Shown here: positions 44,396-54,864 of the stretch, piece after piece
How positions within the stretch are numbered: the stretch's first letter is position 1
How the letters are laid out: every line of letters starts with the position of its first letter
Assembly (NCBI GenBank): GCA_013407085.1
Contig: JACCGJ010018221.1
Coordinates: 1 to 64,000, forward strand
Source of the DNA: Atriophallophorus winterbourni
Taxonomy: Eukaryota > Platyhelminthes > Trematoda > Plagiorchiida > Microphallidae
Length of the DNA: 64,000 bases
Direction of reading: 5' to 3'
Program-made: the position numbers and the translations under genes
Notes under the pieces: model-generated
What the model was told of the DNA's origin: nothing
Databases searched by the model: none
The model's input: only the letters and a program-made list of their open reading frames with translations

Positions 44396-44580
44396 CTCAG
44401 GGTAAGCATATTACTTGACTCCAGTAACATCGTATAATTGTTTTTTATACTTCTTATTGAATGCATATTTACTATGATATGGCAATTGTGAAGCTATGTG
44501 CTTTTTGTAACCATAAATTCTTGAATCTTGAATCTCGAATCTTGAATCTTGAATCATGAATCTTGGATTAACGAGACAAT

Positions 44581-47123
44581 TACGCTGTGTGAAATTCTGT
44601 TATAATATCTGCTGATAAATAAAAATAATTTTAGTTTATCAGGATAAATTTTTGAAATAGAGTCAATAGATTGTACAGAGAAAATGTGATCTAACTGCAA
44701 CAAAAGGTGCACTACCCAATCAAGAGACTGAGATTAACCGATTCAAAATAAAACGGTTCAATAGGCTGTAAGTTTTCAGTTTTCTGGGTGAAAAAGAGCG
44801 TACTGAGAAACATTTATGGCCATGATAGTGCGCGAATGGTACCAAACTGCTTGCGTGATCAAGTGAATATTAATTTCGGTTCAAGTAAGGTACAGAAACA
44901 TGAAGCTTACGTTTGTGTGCTTCTCAGTTAGTAGAGAAAAAGTATAATAGAAATCAAGATAAAGTCATTCAGAAATTCAGTAATAAGAAATGACGCGACA
45001 TACTGCCCGAAGATCATGATTATTATGGAACTTAGTGTATGCACACCATCTATCGATAAAGCGATAAGCTCGACGTTCAACCAATGTATTTGCACTGGCA
45101 CAATTGAATATAACTATAAAAATGTGAACATCATCTTGATTCTCAAGAAGTCCTCAGACGTATTTGGGTAACTAACATATACTTCGTAGGTTTCAAACGT
45201 TATGGGAGGAACATTTTTCTATATCACATCAGAAAACTACAATATAAGAAGGATCACAACCAATTTAGGTTAAAGTTCAACACGCCAAAATCCATGGTCT
45301 ACGTTCTTTCCTTGCTTTCAACGGTGGAAGTAGTTCTTCAATGGCTTAAAACGGCTAGAACATCTTCATCGAACAAGAAAAGAAGAAAGAAAAATTTAAT
45401 CCACATTTATGTTTCGAACATACCTAGCTGCTTTATCGCAGCCGTTCTTAACTTCTAGATAGGAAAACACTAATACTGTGGTCATCAAGTGCTGCATACA
45501 AATATACTACCAAGATGATCTCTTGACTGCATCTGACGAAACAATTTCCCAATCTGATGCGAGCGGCTCCTTTTCAAATCACGATGAATGCTCACATTTT
45601 TCGTGTTTTGTTTTTGTTCTCTCGAAATACGAATTCTATTTATTCTTGCATATTACCTTACCGTTTGTACTGCTTTTCTAATCTCTCAGCACACTAATTC
45701 CGGAAGACGTCTTGATAAAACAAATTGTATTAAAATTAATTGTCACGCCAGTTCTATCTTGCACGAAATCATCATTGAACAAATCAAGGAACGACAATTA
45801 TAATTAGGATCGACTTACTCAAAATGTCCGTGTTAATAATCTGGTTCTAAGTCACGAGGAAATAGTCAAATCTGAACCATTTATACTACCACAACAAAAC
45901 CTAACTTATGGACATGTTGAACATCAATGTATCAATTGTCATTGATTTCTTTTTTCTCAAGATATCAATCAGTCTTTAGACATGCGATATATCAACAAAT
46001 ATACACTTTTGAAGAAGAAGAATATAACATCTAGATCTTGCACAGATTATCTGAAAACAACTTGTAAATACTGTTAACTTTATATTTGTTAAAAGTCAAA
46101 ATCCGCTGCAGGAATGACCTTCAAAATGTTTTTTGTAAAAGTACATACTACAATCTGATTGTACAAAACTTTGGGAATTTTTGATCATGATTAACATGCA
46201 TTGGATTTTCAAGAATGAAGTTGGATAATTTAAATAATGTAATATTACTATAAAAAACCACACACGAGAATGTAGGTATTTTTCTATACAGAAATACTCG
46301 GAATTATGAAATGAATGTGCTACCCGACGACGTCATGCGTGGGTTATAATAGTAAATTAAGTTTCACAACTTTCAGAAGAACTTTTATTTGGTTTCGAAT
46401 ATTTTATTTCGAACATGAATTCTCTACCACCAACTAAAATAAACGTACACGCAGAATACCTTTACCTGATGTAATAAATTCCTTACCTCTTCCGGAAAAG
46501 GAACTGCTCATATTTAGAAAATACTGATGTATTTCTAACAATCCGAGCGAAACGCCTAAATAACCAACAACTCAGAAACAGCCAACTTCTTCGATGAATT
46601 CTTTCCTAAGATGTTGAGTGCTCGCTGAATAATTCTTTGATTTTTTTGCAATGTCAGTATTTCTCTTGCTCAATAACAGATCATTCATTGATTTCCTGAA
46701 AGCATTGAGTAAACTTTGTTTACCTTCATGATTATTTACGAACATGATTTTCCGCTGCCTATTAAACCTTGAAAATATAGTCACAACTGTATATTTTTTC
46801 TTCGATTGTACGAATATTTGCGAAATTACCGATCATGCATAGCATGCCTTTGATATCCAAAAATAAATTATTCATTATTTATTCAATGTTGTTGAAACAC
46901 TATTAATGGAATTCTAATTCACCCTGGAGTTGTAAAATTGATATAATATATCTCCAACAATGCCAGTTACGGCAGCAAAATAAATAATAGGAGTATATGG
47001 TACGAACCAAAATTTCAAAAGAAGAAATGTTCGGGGCTCAACAATATAAAAGAATATACAATGATAGAAATCTTATGGGTTTAACGAAACTAAAGTACAA
47101 GTAATTGTGTTTGAAAATGCTGA
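44581..47123. other. AT-rich unique-looking DNA upstream of mind bomb
   Basis: No LINE, RZ or PLE piece was recognised in this 2.5 kb, which is unusual in the window. It may hold the promoter and any 5' non-coding exon of mind bomb, but no specific site can be supported. Confidence 0.4.
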
Positions 47124-47174
47124 ATGATTGAACTTTTCTGGTCATTAAAGCGCGCCACAATTGAACGTATTTAC

Positions 47175-47261
47175 ATGATGGGAATTTGTGATCCTGAAAC
47201 TTATGCATCTGGAATCGGATGCCGTGTAGTCCGCGGTCCAGATTGGAAGTGGAATAAACAG
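47175..47261 (+). CDS. mib1: Mind bomb E3 ubiquitin ligase, first coding exon (start of MIB/HERC2 domain 1)
   Basis: Encodes MMGICDPETY then SGIGCRVVRGPDWKWNKQ, the opening of the first MIB_HERC2 domain; in the family this domain binds the Notch ligand Delta/Jagged tail. The donor is CAG then GTATTT at 47262, phase 0. The start at 47175 (or 47178) puts about 15 residues before the domain, like vertebrate MIB1; an in-frame upstream ATG at 47124 is possible. The next stretch of the domain (DGGxG..V..WDxG..) must lie on an exon I could not find before 56374. Confidence 0.85.
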
Positions 47262-48215
47262 GTATTTGTTGTGGTATATTTTAATATACATTTGACATAC
47301 CATGTAATAGGAATTATATTGGTAGTTAAGCAAATTGATCAAAAGCAAGTATAGATTAACGGGAATATATATGATGAACCACACGTCGATAACAGAATCT
47401 AATTCAATAATAAATTCATGCGGTCTATTCGATTATAAACGTTTGAGAGTGAGTTGTTCCATAGAAAACGAATCAAATGAAATCATTTATATCATTTCAG
47501 CAAAAATGGGTACACTAGCGGGTAAGAATGGGTGTATATGTTCAGTTTACCTTGTAAAGTTATTCCATCTCCTATAATAGTCGACGGTCTATTATCAAAT
47601 AACTAGTCGGAAAGTTCATTAATTCACCTGTGATACGATGTCAATGATAAAGGCGTTCATTTTTGGATTTGCTTGTTCTGTAATGTGTAATGGGCAAATG
47701 AAAGATAACCCAATCATTAATTCAAAACTGCATTAGCACCAGATTGTTTCCTCTTTGTATTATATGCAAAAGATATATTATATAATATATATCATTTGCA
47801 TATATATCTATAATATAATATACTATATATCTATATATATATATATTCCGAAATTGTATGTAAACCATGCTGTTCAATGAATCGGTATATAAACCAGAGA
47901 GAATTATTTTACAGATAATGATTGCAACTTTTTTATATGATATATTCGTTTTGAAATTTGTTTGAAATGCTTAATCTTCTAGCCTGCCCTCCAAGAAGGT
48001 TTAAACAAGTTATTGTTTCATTCTGTTATGAAGGCCTCACATCATTTAACTGGCTACAGTTCTGTAGCTACTGAAATTCCCCGAGGAAATGCGTTTCACT
48101 CTTACCTTTCTAGGTATTTTTTGATTTGCAACTGATGCATGCTTTCAAGACGAAAACAGAAAGTATTCAACAACACAACCTGAGTAGTTAGAGAGCACAA
48201 AATAAGGTTCGGAAT
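47262..48215. other. Mind bomb intron, first part; AT-rich palindromic stretch at 47760-47850
   Basis: Includes ATGCAAAAGATATATTATA and its near-inverse ending ATATATCATTTGCAT, followed by (TA)n. Otherwise nothing recognised. The missing MIB exon was looked for here without success. Confidence 0.5.
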
Positions 48216-48935
48216 GTGTTAATCCGCGACCTTCTAATTGTCGACGACGAAGCCATGATCGCTCACACACAAGATCACCTTACGTTTCTGATGAAATGCT
48301 TTTTGTCGGTATGCTTCATGCTTCTGCTGCATTATCAGAGAAATTGCCCTTTTTTCCCGTTTGGAGTCTTTTATCTGAAGCAACTGCACATACTAAATGC
48401 TTCACTTTACGTCATTGAGACTCGGAGTATCTACGCAAGACACGAAAGAAAGCTCAATCCCCCTACTAAGACAGCACCTCTTATGTGGCTGTGTCATTTG
48501 TACAAAATTGAAAATGATCGTATCACAAGAAATTTACACTAAGGTCATTGGTAATCAGGAAACCGACTTTTAGGGCAGAACGCACTTGCTGTACATAGAC
48601 TTTGGTTCAAGAGACACGAATGCTTTCAACGTTGTCCCTTAGATTTAAGGTAAACTTTCGCTTGAACGCTCAATTTTGAAGCAATGTGTAAAGCGTCATT
48701 TGCTAGTTGCGAAAGAGCAAATACTGCTTCTGTCATTTGACCGTAAATCACGTCATCAGCATGCAACAGACACTGATCAATCGAGTACTGCCTATCGCTG
48801 TGAGCAATGTGGAAGTGATTAATTCCCTCAAATCGGATTGTTTATCCAGTCAAAATTTGTGAAGCATTTTTTTTATCATGCACTCGAGATGTACACCCAT
48901 GGTCGACATTGACTAAACAAGGCTAACAACAACAA
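48216..48935 (+). mobile_element. RTE-like LINE remnant in mind bomb intron
   Basis: Broken frames show VDDEAMIAHTQDHLTFLM (decayed catalytic box region), SIYARHERKLN, LCHLYKIENDRI, and the family 3' terminus (AATGTGTAAAGCGTCATTTGC, CATGGTCGACATTGACTAAA, CTAACAACAACAA) ending at 48935. Internally deleted. Confidence 0.7.
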
Positions 48936-49427
48936 AGTAGGTAAACGTGAACAGATACTGGTTATTTTTGGAATAGTTGTAATGTATTAGTCATAGCCAT
49001 CATTAGAAAAAAACAATCACAAAATTTATCTGAAAATTTATCAGTAAACTCTCCGTTAGAGTTGAAACTGATGCATAAATAAATGTTTTTACATTATCTG
49101 ACCGACTCGCTGTGCTGAAACGGATACTAGATACAAACTTTTGATTAGAGTACTGAGAAAGTTACTGGAAAAAATGATAAAACTACAGTGAGATAAAGAC
49201 AGATTAAAGTTTGGGAGGAGTTTATTGTTATACTAATGGACCAAATACAAATTTAGCAATAAGACATCACTTTTAATTGTGCGATTATAGAATTAAAATG
49301 TTCATTTTTCATGTTTTTCCCGGGAACGGTCAGGCCTAGATAGCTAACAGTTAGTTAATTTCAAGAGCAAGAAGATAAAAAAATTACAAAACAATATAAA
49401 ATTTTCTTACTTCGATATTATGTGATC
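48936..49427. other. No recognisable feature (mind bomb intron)
   Basis: AT-rich; nothing recognised. Confidence 0.35.
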
Positions 49428-49787
49428 TGTGTTGTGTGTTCGCTGAGCTGGCATTGTAAGGTAGGACGTTTCGTCATCAAGCTAGATGACATAGTCAGCT
49501 GAACTTCTTGCAAAGTGTTCGTAACCGTCGTGTTTTCTGATTTTATACGCTCACCGTTCTGTTTATTTCCTCGTCATTGGTTGTTCTCAAGGTCACGCGT
49601 CTTAATGTTCGGTTCCTCATTGGCACATACATGTCATCCAATTGAACGTGTTGATTCAATGACCGCGTTGTGGAGTGCCACGCCTCGAGGAATTCCCGTA
49701 TGTGGCGCGTGCGTCCCCTTGCAATGACTCTGGTTCCATTCCAGTTGACTTGGTGTCCCTCTTGATCGACGTGAATTGATAGTAACG
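49428..49787 (+). repeat. PLE-1 terminal inverted repeat, left copy
   Basis: Matches the reverse complement of 51903-52262 with small differences (for example GAACTTCTTGCAAAGTGTTC, TTTATTTCCTCGTCATTGG, GTGGAGTGCCACGC). The GIY-YIG frame ends inside it. Confidence 0.88.
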
Positions 49788-50088
49788 ATTTGTAGTCGTG
49801 CCTCCTTACCGCTGATTGGTGTTCATTCAGTCTGGTACCCAGCCTCCTTCCAGTTTGTCCCACGTAATGCATCTCACAATCCGCGCATGGGATTTTGTAG
49901 ACCACGTTTGTTTTGTCTTCTTCTTTCAAGTTATCTTTCAATTTGCACAGCTGATTGCGGAGTGTTTGCGTAGGTCTGTGTGCAACATTGATTCCGAGTG
50001 GTCGTAGTACTCTTGCAGCGATTTCTGAAACATTCTCAATGTAAGGTAAAGGTTTCCTGACCTGTGCGTTTGGTTGCTCCGTAGGCAA
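49543..50088 (-). CDS. PLE-1 GIY-YIG endonuclease domain
   Basis: 181 residues as read from a non-ATG codon; it is really the C-terminal part of the PLE polyprotein. The motif block is VVYKIPCADCEMHYVGQTGR, with the CxxC pair and YVGQT (YIG-like) box, then RLGTRLNEHQSAVRR with the catalytic Arg and the NEH His, and ARGRTRHIREFLEAWH with the catalytic Glu region. It nicks target DNA for RT priming in the family. Upstream, in the same frame but out of frame with the RT ORF, are the words PEELILRYKSPRSLPTEQP, showing the two parts were once one protein. Confidence 0.88.
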   Translation of the reverse strand: MPTEQPNAQVRKPLPYIENVSEIAARVLRPLGINVAHRPTQTLRNQLCKLKDNLKEEDKTNVVYKIPCADCEMHYVGQTGRRLGTRLNEHQSAVRRHDYKSLLSIHVDQEGHQVNWNGTRVIARGRTRHIREFLEAWHSTTRSLNQHVQLDDMYVPMRNRTLRRVTLRTTNDEEINRTVSV

Positions 50089-50108
50089 GCTTCTTGGCGA
50101 TTTGTATC

Positions 50109-52034
50109 TTAGTATAAGCTCTTCGGGTAGCCGTTTTTCTTCAGGACTTTGAAAAGGTATCTTTCTTCCTCTACCAGCGTTTCAGACGAGTTGCAGTGCG
50201 TCTGCGCTCGGTTGAATAGCGTTCGTACGCAGCTCCTTTTGTGTGCAATCGGATGCTTGCTTTTGAAGTTTAGGATTTGGTCCGTATGTGTGTGCTTTCG
50301 GTAGACACTTGTCTTGAGGGATCCTGTGTCGCTTCTAGTTACAAGGACATCCAAGAACGGTAGGCACCTGTTGATTTCAGTTTCTTTTGTGAACTGTATT
50401 CCTGTGAAGACGCAGTTCAGTAGTCTATGAGCGTATTCTACTTGCGATTTCTTTATTATGACGAAGGTGTCGTCCACGTAGCGTACCCAAAGTTTCGGTT
50501 CTATTAGAGGAATGGCAATGCGTTCCAATCTCTGCATTACTGCTTCCGCTATCAGTCCAGAGATAGGTGACCCCATTGGGGTTCCTTTGATCTGCTCATA
50601 CAATTTTCCATTGAATTTAAATTGAGTGTGGAGACAAAGGTCCAAGAGCGTCATTAGTTCCTCATGAGTGACTCGATTTCCGCCATACGTTGTTCCGTGT
50701 TCCGTTAGCAGCGATGAAATTGTTTGCTTGGCGAGTGTAAGGTCGATCGACGTAAATAGGGCGGTGACATCGAAGGAGACCATCAGCTCGTCTTCAGTAA
50801 TCTTCACGTTTTGCAATTTTATGAGAAATTCTTCTGCCGATTGTACGGAGTGGTCCGAGCCTCTGACGAGATATAGGAGTTTTCTTCGTAGTTCTTTCGA
50901 CAATCGATACGTGGGTGCTCCCGGCAGTGAAACAATTGGACGCAGTGGGATACCTTCTTTGTGCACCTTTGGTAAACCGTAGAATCGCGGGATTGAGGAA
51001 TCTTCCGGTTTCATTCGGAAATACTCGGCACTGGTAATCTGTGCCTTGAATTTCAGTCTCTTGAGGGCAGCGTTAATCTTGTTTTCTAGTCGTTTCGTTT
51101 CATCTTCACTGACTTGTCGGTAGGTGGTCGTGTCCCGCAGCAGTTCTTCAGCTTTCTCGATGTAATCAGCTTTATCCATGACTACCGTCATTCGCCCTTT
51201 GTCTGCGGGTAAAATGACTATGTTCTGGTCGTTCTTAAGTTGTTTGATGGCTTTCCTTTCCGCATAGCTAAACATCTGGTGTTCTACGTTTCTCTGCAAT
51301 GCGGGAATAATTTTCTGCCGAACATTTTCTCTTGTTTCCTGATCCAGATCCTGAGATTTGATTATGTCCTCCAGACCCGCTAAGAATTCACTTGCGTCGG
51401 CATCCCGATAATTAAAGTTAAGTCCTTTCGCAAGCACCCGTTCTTCGGTTGTTGTCAATTGCTTTGTTGAGAGGTTCCTCACCCAGGTTTCTGCGTAATT
51501 ATCCCATTCATTAGGCTTAATTCTTTGCGATTTCAGGTCAAGTGTTCTGCGCTTCTTCATTTTTGCTCGGCTCGTTGTTATCTTAATTGCTTTCTCCAGG
51601 TCATCTGTTAGTTGCTGCCCAATGTGGACGTCGCACCTCGCTCGTTCTTCATTTATTATAGCTTTGTATTTCTTCAGTCTTTCGTGGGCATCTGTGATCA
51701 TCATGGAAATCCATTCGCGATTTTGTTTCTCCATTAGTTTTATTGCACGTGGATGATTGAGGGGTGGACGACGTTGTAAGCATTTCGGTGTTAGTCGGTT
51801 CCGTTGGCATTCGTGTAGAAAGAAAAGCTGTTCGTTCGTTGATGCTGCTCTGTGGCTGTATGTTTCCCATCGTCTGGCGTACTTGAGCGTGTCTCGCCCG
51901 AAAATCGTTACTATCAATTCACGTAGATCAAGAGGGACACCAAGGGTCAAACTGGGAATGGAACCAGAGGCATTGCAAGGGACGCCACGCGCCAATACGG
52001 GATTCCCGAGCGTGGCACTCCACAACGGCGTCAT
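50109..52034 (-). CDS. PLE-1 reverse transcriptase ORF
   Basis: 641 residues. The first 45 or so are encoded within the terminal repeat. A basic N-terminal region with a KMKKRRTLDLKSQRIKP stretch follows. RT motifs: NIVILPADKGRMTVVMDK, RFYGLPKVHKEG, LRPIVSLPGAPTY, VSFDVTALFTSID, QIKGTPMGSPISGLIAE, and the catalytic WVRYVDDTFVI, then FLDVLVTR and TSVYRKHTHTD. These are the Penelope RT signatures; Penelope RTs are related to telomerase. The frame ends at KKNGYPKSLY because of a one-base shift near 50120 before the endonuclease. No other stop is present, so it is recent by LINE standards here. Confidence 0.92.
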   Translation of the reverse strand: MTPLWSATLGNPVLARGVPCNASGSIPSLTLGVPLDLRELIVTIFGRDTLKYARRWETYSHRAASTNEQLFFLHECQRNRLTPKCLQRRPPLNHPRAIKLMEKQNREWISMMITDAHERLKKYKAIINEERARCDVHIGQQLTDDLEKAIKITTSRAKMKKRRTLDLKSQRIKPNEWDNYAETWVRNLSTKQLTTTEERVLAKGLNFNYRDADASEFLAGLEDIIKSQDLDQETRENVRQKIIPALQRNVEHQMFSYAERKAIKQLKNDQNIVILPADKGRMTVVMDKADYIEKAEELLRDTTTYRQVSEDETKRLENKINAALKRLKFKAQITSAEYFRMKPEDSSIPRFYGLPKVHKEGIPLRPIVSLPGAPTYRLSKELRRKLLYLVRGSDHSVQSAEEFLIKLQNVKITEDELMVSFDVTALFTSIDLTLAKQTISSLLTEHGTTYGGNRVTHEELMTLLDLCLHTQFKFNGKLYEQIKGTPMGSPISGLIAEAVMQRLERIAIPLIEPKLWVRYVDDTFVIIKKSQVEYAHRLLNCVFTGIQFTKETEINRCLPFLDVLVTRSDTGSLKTSVYRKHTHTDQILNFKSKHPIAHKRSCVRTLFNRAQTHCNSSETLVEEERYLFKVLKKNGYPKSLY

Positions 52035-52262
52035 GAATCAAACACGTTCAATTGGATGACTGTATGTCGACAAATGAGGAACGAACATAAGACGCGTGAC
52101 TGATGAAACAACCAATGACGAGGAAATAAAAGAACGGTGAGAGGATAAAATCACAAGAAACCACGACGGTTACGAACACTTTGCAAGAAGTTCAGCTGAT
52201 ATGTCATTAGCTGAGACGACAACGTCTACCTTACATGCCAGATCAGAGAACACAGAACATCC
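51903..52262 (-). repeat. PLE-1 terminal inverted repeat, right copy
   Basis: Reverse complement of 49428-49787. It includes the first ~45 codons of the RT ORF, and at 52207-52242 a decayed hammerhead-like region (TAG, CTGA..., ACGTC, CTACC in part). Confidence 0.88.
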
Positions 52263-52504
52263 AATCATGTGCGACAAGTATTCGATATGTGTACTTTGTG
52301 CTTGTTAGAGTTAATTTGACCGTCAACGTAGTTGGTATGATGATTTAGCCTATGTAATCCTCTTTGATCCAGAATATTTATGGCAGTTGAACCATACCAG
52401 AAATGATTTTCAAATTAAAAAATACAATTTACAACTTTTTGAACACACTATTACAACATTAGTAGCAGGCCATGACGTTTAATCATTCGTTATTTACCTA
52501 CTTA

Positions 52505-52700
52505 ATTGTAGGATGGGGGTGATGAGACATGTGGGGGCGTAGACGCTTCGATCACCAGTGGCGAGGGCCATTGTGTCGGGACACCGGAGTTGTGTGCGAA
52601 ATTACCGTTGTGTATCCCTGGGTTTTGATTGCGAGTTTTGGATAGTCCCCAACCGGGGTAAAACACCGGGAAACGATTTGTGAGGGGTTGTCAAGAAGTG
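52505..52700. other. GC-rich island of unknown nature in mind bomb intron
   Basis: GGATGGGGGTGATGAGACAT opens a conspicuously GC-rich block in AT-rich surroundings. One frame reads DGGDETCGG and SGEGHCVGT, faintly like the missing MIB segment, but it meets a stop and lacks WDxG. It could be the edge of an LTR element (purine tract GGATGGGGGTGATGAGA). Confidence 0.25.
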
Positions 52701-52739
52701 AGAATTATAAATATTATTATGCACATGTTATAACAGAAT

Positions 52740-53000
52740 TTGAAAACTGTTATATTGTAGCGGGGCCGGTGGTATAGAGAAGCCGGAAAGATTGCGTTAA
52801 ATTAATTAGATTTACACAAGTGTCCATTTAGCGCACATTCGACACAATTATCACATTTTTGGGTCATGAGTAAAACATTAATCACGCTCTTCTCCGTATT
52901 GCACGTGCGCACATTGATTTTGTCTCCATTTATCCCTGAGGTCAATCTGTCCAACGCTAATCGCGTTCAATCGGAAATCCCACAACGTGTTTATTACACA
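52740..53000. other. Possible LTR-like segment
   Basis: A TGTAGCGGGGCCGG start at about 52757 looks like common LTR openings, and TTTATCCCTGAGGTCAATC with TCCAACGCT near 52930 resembles 21345-21375 next to the Gypsy RNase H. No second LTR or coding domain is seen. Confidence 0.25.
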
Positions 53001-54154
53001 CAAGGCAAATAATGAAACACACGCTTATATTATTTATGCAAACAATCGCAACGGTGATCCTCAACATGTCTGTCCCGGTTGTCACTTCGATTAGTCAGTC
53101 GATTTGGTGCCAACCGGTATAATTCAAGCCTTCGCCACACAGGACTCGTTTGACCAAGATTGACGAGTTGCATAATGTTTGATTGTGGCTGACGTTGTCC
53201 ATCTTTTCATGCTTTCGAACGTGTTGTCGCTTGAAGCGTTCGAATGCATCAATCCGAACCCGAAATATTAAGAGTTCGCAATTCTCGTCGTCGAAGGTTT
53301 CGGGGCTTCTTGCTTTAATGTTGTGCCGGAGGGTATTGTTTTGCATATCATTTGGACGCTCTTGATAAGCGCTCATTTCTCATGCGCTTTGCAACTTCAC
53401 AATATCAACTACCATTATCTATTTGTGCAATCCATAAATTTCACTCAAATCAGTGGCGTAATGGCTTGAAAAATTAAACTCGATGCACATTTAAAGAAAA
53501 TTGTTTGTAGAACGAAAAATAAAAAACGCGCTACCATGGGAAGTTTTTGCTTTCGCTTATTGGACTCAATGATGCGGATATCTTTCACGGTTTCAATCTT
53601 ATTGCAATTGTGTTATGAGTATAAGAAACACGAAGAATACCGCGAGTTCATCCTTATACTTTTCTCTTGTCAATAATGAATTGTTTATGCGAAACAAGTT
53701 TGAGTTTCACAGGCCCTAGTTTAAAATATAATCAGAATAACCGGAAAATATTTATCATGGTAGGGCTGACAATAAACAATGATTTTAGTCTAAAATTGTT
53801 CGTTGAGTTAGTGTATGCCTATCGATAGGGCAAGATTATTTCAGCATTGGGGTCAACTGCTACTGAATTTATGGGATCATCATCAATCATCAAAACAGCA
53901 ATACAACCCGGTACACGTACCGAATGCTTAACTGCCATACAACCATGAAAAATTAAAATCATAAAAGATGGGGAAGGGTGGGATTTAAATTGCTACGGCT
54001 TCTTTAGAAGAGTGAGCACAAACAAACTGGGAAGAGGTGCCTACACCTCGAATGGAACATGCATTCAAACAAGTTTCGTGAACGAGTAGAGCGACATCAG
54101 CATGGCCGCTTCCTTGCGGATTTCACTGTCACGCGTCATAACAAGCTTTTCTCG
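53001..54154. other. No recognisable feature
   Basis: The frame at 53095-53376 (minus, 93 residues) has no motif I know and is probably chance. Otherwise AT-rich intron. Confidence 0.35.
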
Positions 54155-54577
54155 TCACTCCGTTTGACAACATACAAGGTTAAGCAAACACTCCAAGAAG
54201 ATTTTATACAAAGACCGCCATTGAGCACGGTTTCGGGACATGTCCTGAAGCGTAACTAACCACTGCGATATCTGATCGCGGGGACACCAGCCTGGAAGAC
54301 GCGCTGCGCCTACTTTGGAAAGGTTACTAGTAAGGGTTTTCAACTGCCTATGCCATGTGACGGTTTGGCCACCCCGAGATTTACGCCAATCAGGATGTGG
54401 CGTCGCAAAAAGAATCTGTTTCGGAAGTCGGTGGTCCGGCATCCGTAAAACGTGACCCAGCCAGCGTAACCTATGCAGGTTGATCTGCTTCTCTATATCG
54501 ACATTACTACCCAACAACTTATTTCGATACGCGTTCCTGAATGCAAACGTTTGATTACCCATTTGTTTTTCTGGCAT
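54155..54577 (-). mobile_element. RTE-like LINE (second family), pol C-terminus
   Basis: The 140-residue minus-strand frame: LHRLRWLGHVLRMPDHRLP, WRKSRGGQTVTWHRQLK, LPGWCPRDQISQWLVTLQDM, NRAQWRSLY. This is the end of an RTE-like pol distinct from the (CAA)n family. Truncated upstream; no clear tail at the left edge. Confidence 0.8.
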
Positions 54578-54864
54578 TAATATTGCTGTAGTTACTCTCA
54601 GATTTGCAAAACCGCGTGAAACGTAACTAATTTTATAACATCTTTTAGTGAAAACCTGGCTTGGTGCTTTTAGCTTATTTGAACCCAGCAGACAGATAAT
54701 CCTTTAAAATAAAATGTTAAATTCATTAGTTTATCTTATACATCTAAATGTTATTGATATACATAGTTTTGTTCCGTAAATTTCTTAACAAATGTTTCCA
54801 GTTGACATAAACATTAAAATCGGTATCTTCCTGCTGGTTTCTTGAAGATATATATTTGACTGAA

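Larger units (their letters stand above)
39140..44580 (+). mobile_element. CR1-B LINE, nearly full length, with a nested CR1 in ORF1
   Basis: The 5' UTR runs to 39492 (edge approximate; its part 39170-39250 recurs at 24.2 kb). ORF1: zinc finger at 39493-39777 (CKICNKG, CFGC, HVNC, CYIC, C), broken near 39777; RRM-like part 39829-40311, interrupted by a nested CR1 3' end (40312-40981) and resuming at 40982-41573 (LKITFANEKDMENVLLNS, IYADVPWWER, IILLDVPENSG). ORF2: endonuclease from about 41593 (TNAQSLFNKL, VTETW, KGGGVALY), frameshift in a G run near 42027 where GDFN should be, then ILDLIFASE and GRSDHLV; second frameshift in an A run near 42507; RT follows. The 3' UTR ends in a TTGAATC heptamer tail at 44518-44570. 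It is one of the least decayed LINEs here but inactive. Confidence 0.9.
49428..52262 (-). mobile_element. PLE-1: nearly intact Penelope-like element with inverted terminal repeats
   Basis: An RT ORF and a GIY-YIG ORF on the minus strand are enclosed by 360-bp inverted repeats (49428-49787 and 51903-52262). PLE terminal repeats are known in direct and inverted forms. RT and endonuclease are separated only by a one-base frameshift near 50120. Each terminal repeat has a decayed hammerhead-like stretch (minus 49459-49485 and plus about 52207-52242: CTTGATGAC, GAAAC, GTC, CTACC in the first). It lies in the intron of mind bomb, antisense to it. No target duplication was recognised. Confidence 0.9.

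Noticed and set aside
47335..47577. 80-residue ORF just after mind bomb exon 1 as the missing MIB exon
   Set aside because: The sequence has no DGGxG, WDxG or CxxC features of the domain.
49515..52059. Plus-strand ORFs over the PLE
   Set aside because: Shadows of the RT and GIY-YIG frames on the minus strand.
53095..53376. 93-residue minus-strand ORF with His/Cys residues as a zinc-finger gene
   Set aside because: The Cys/His spacing fits no zinc-finger class and there is no supporting context.
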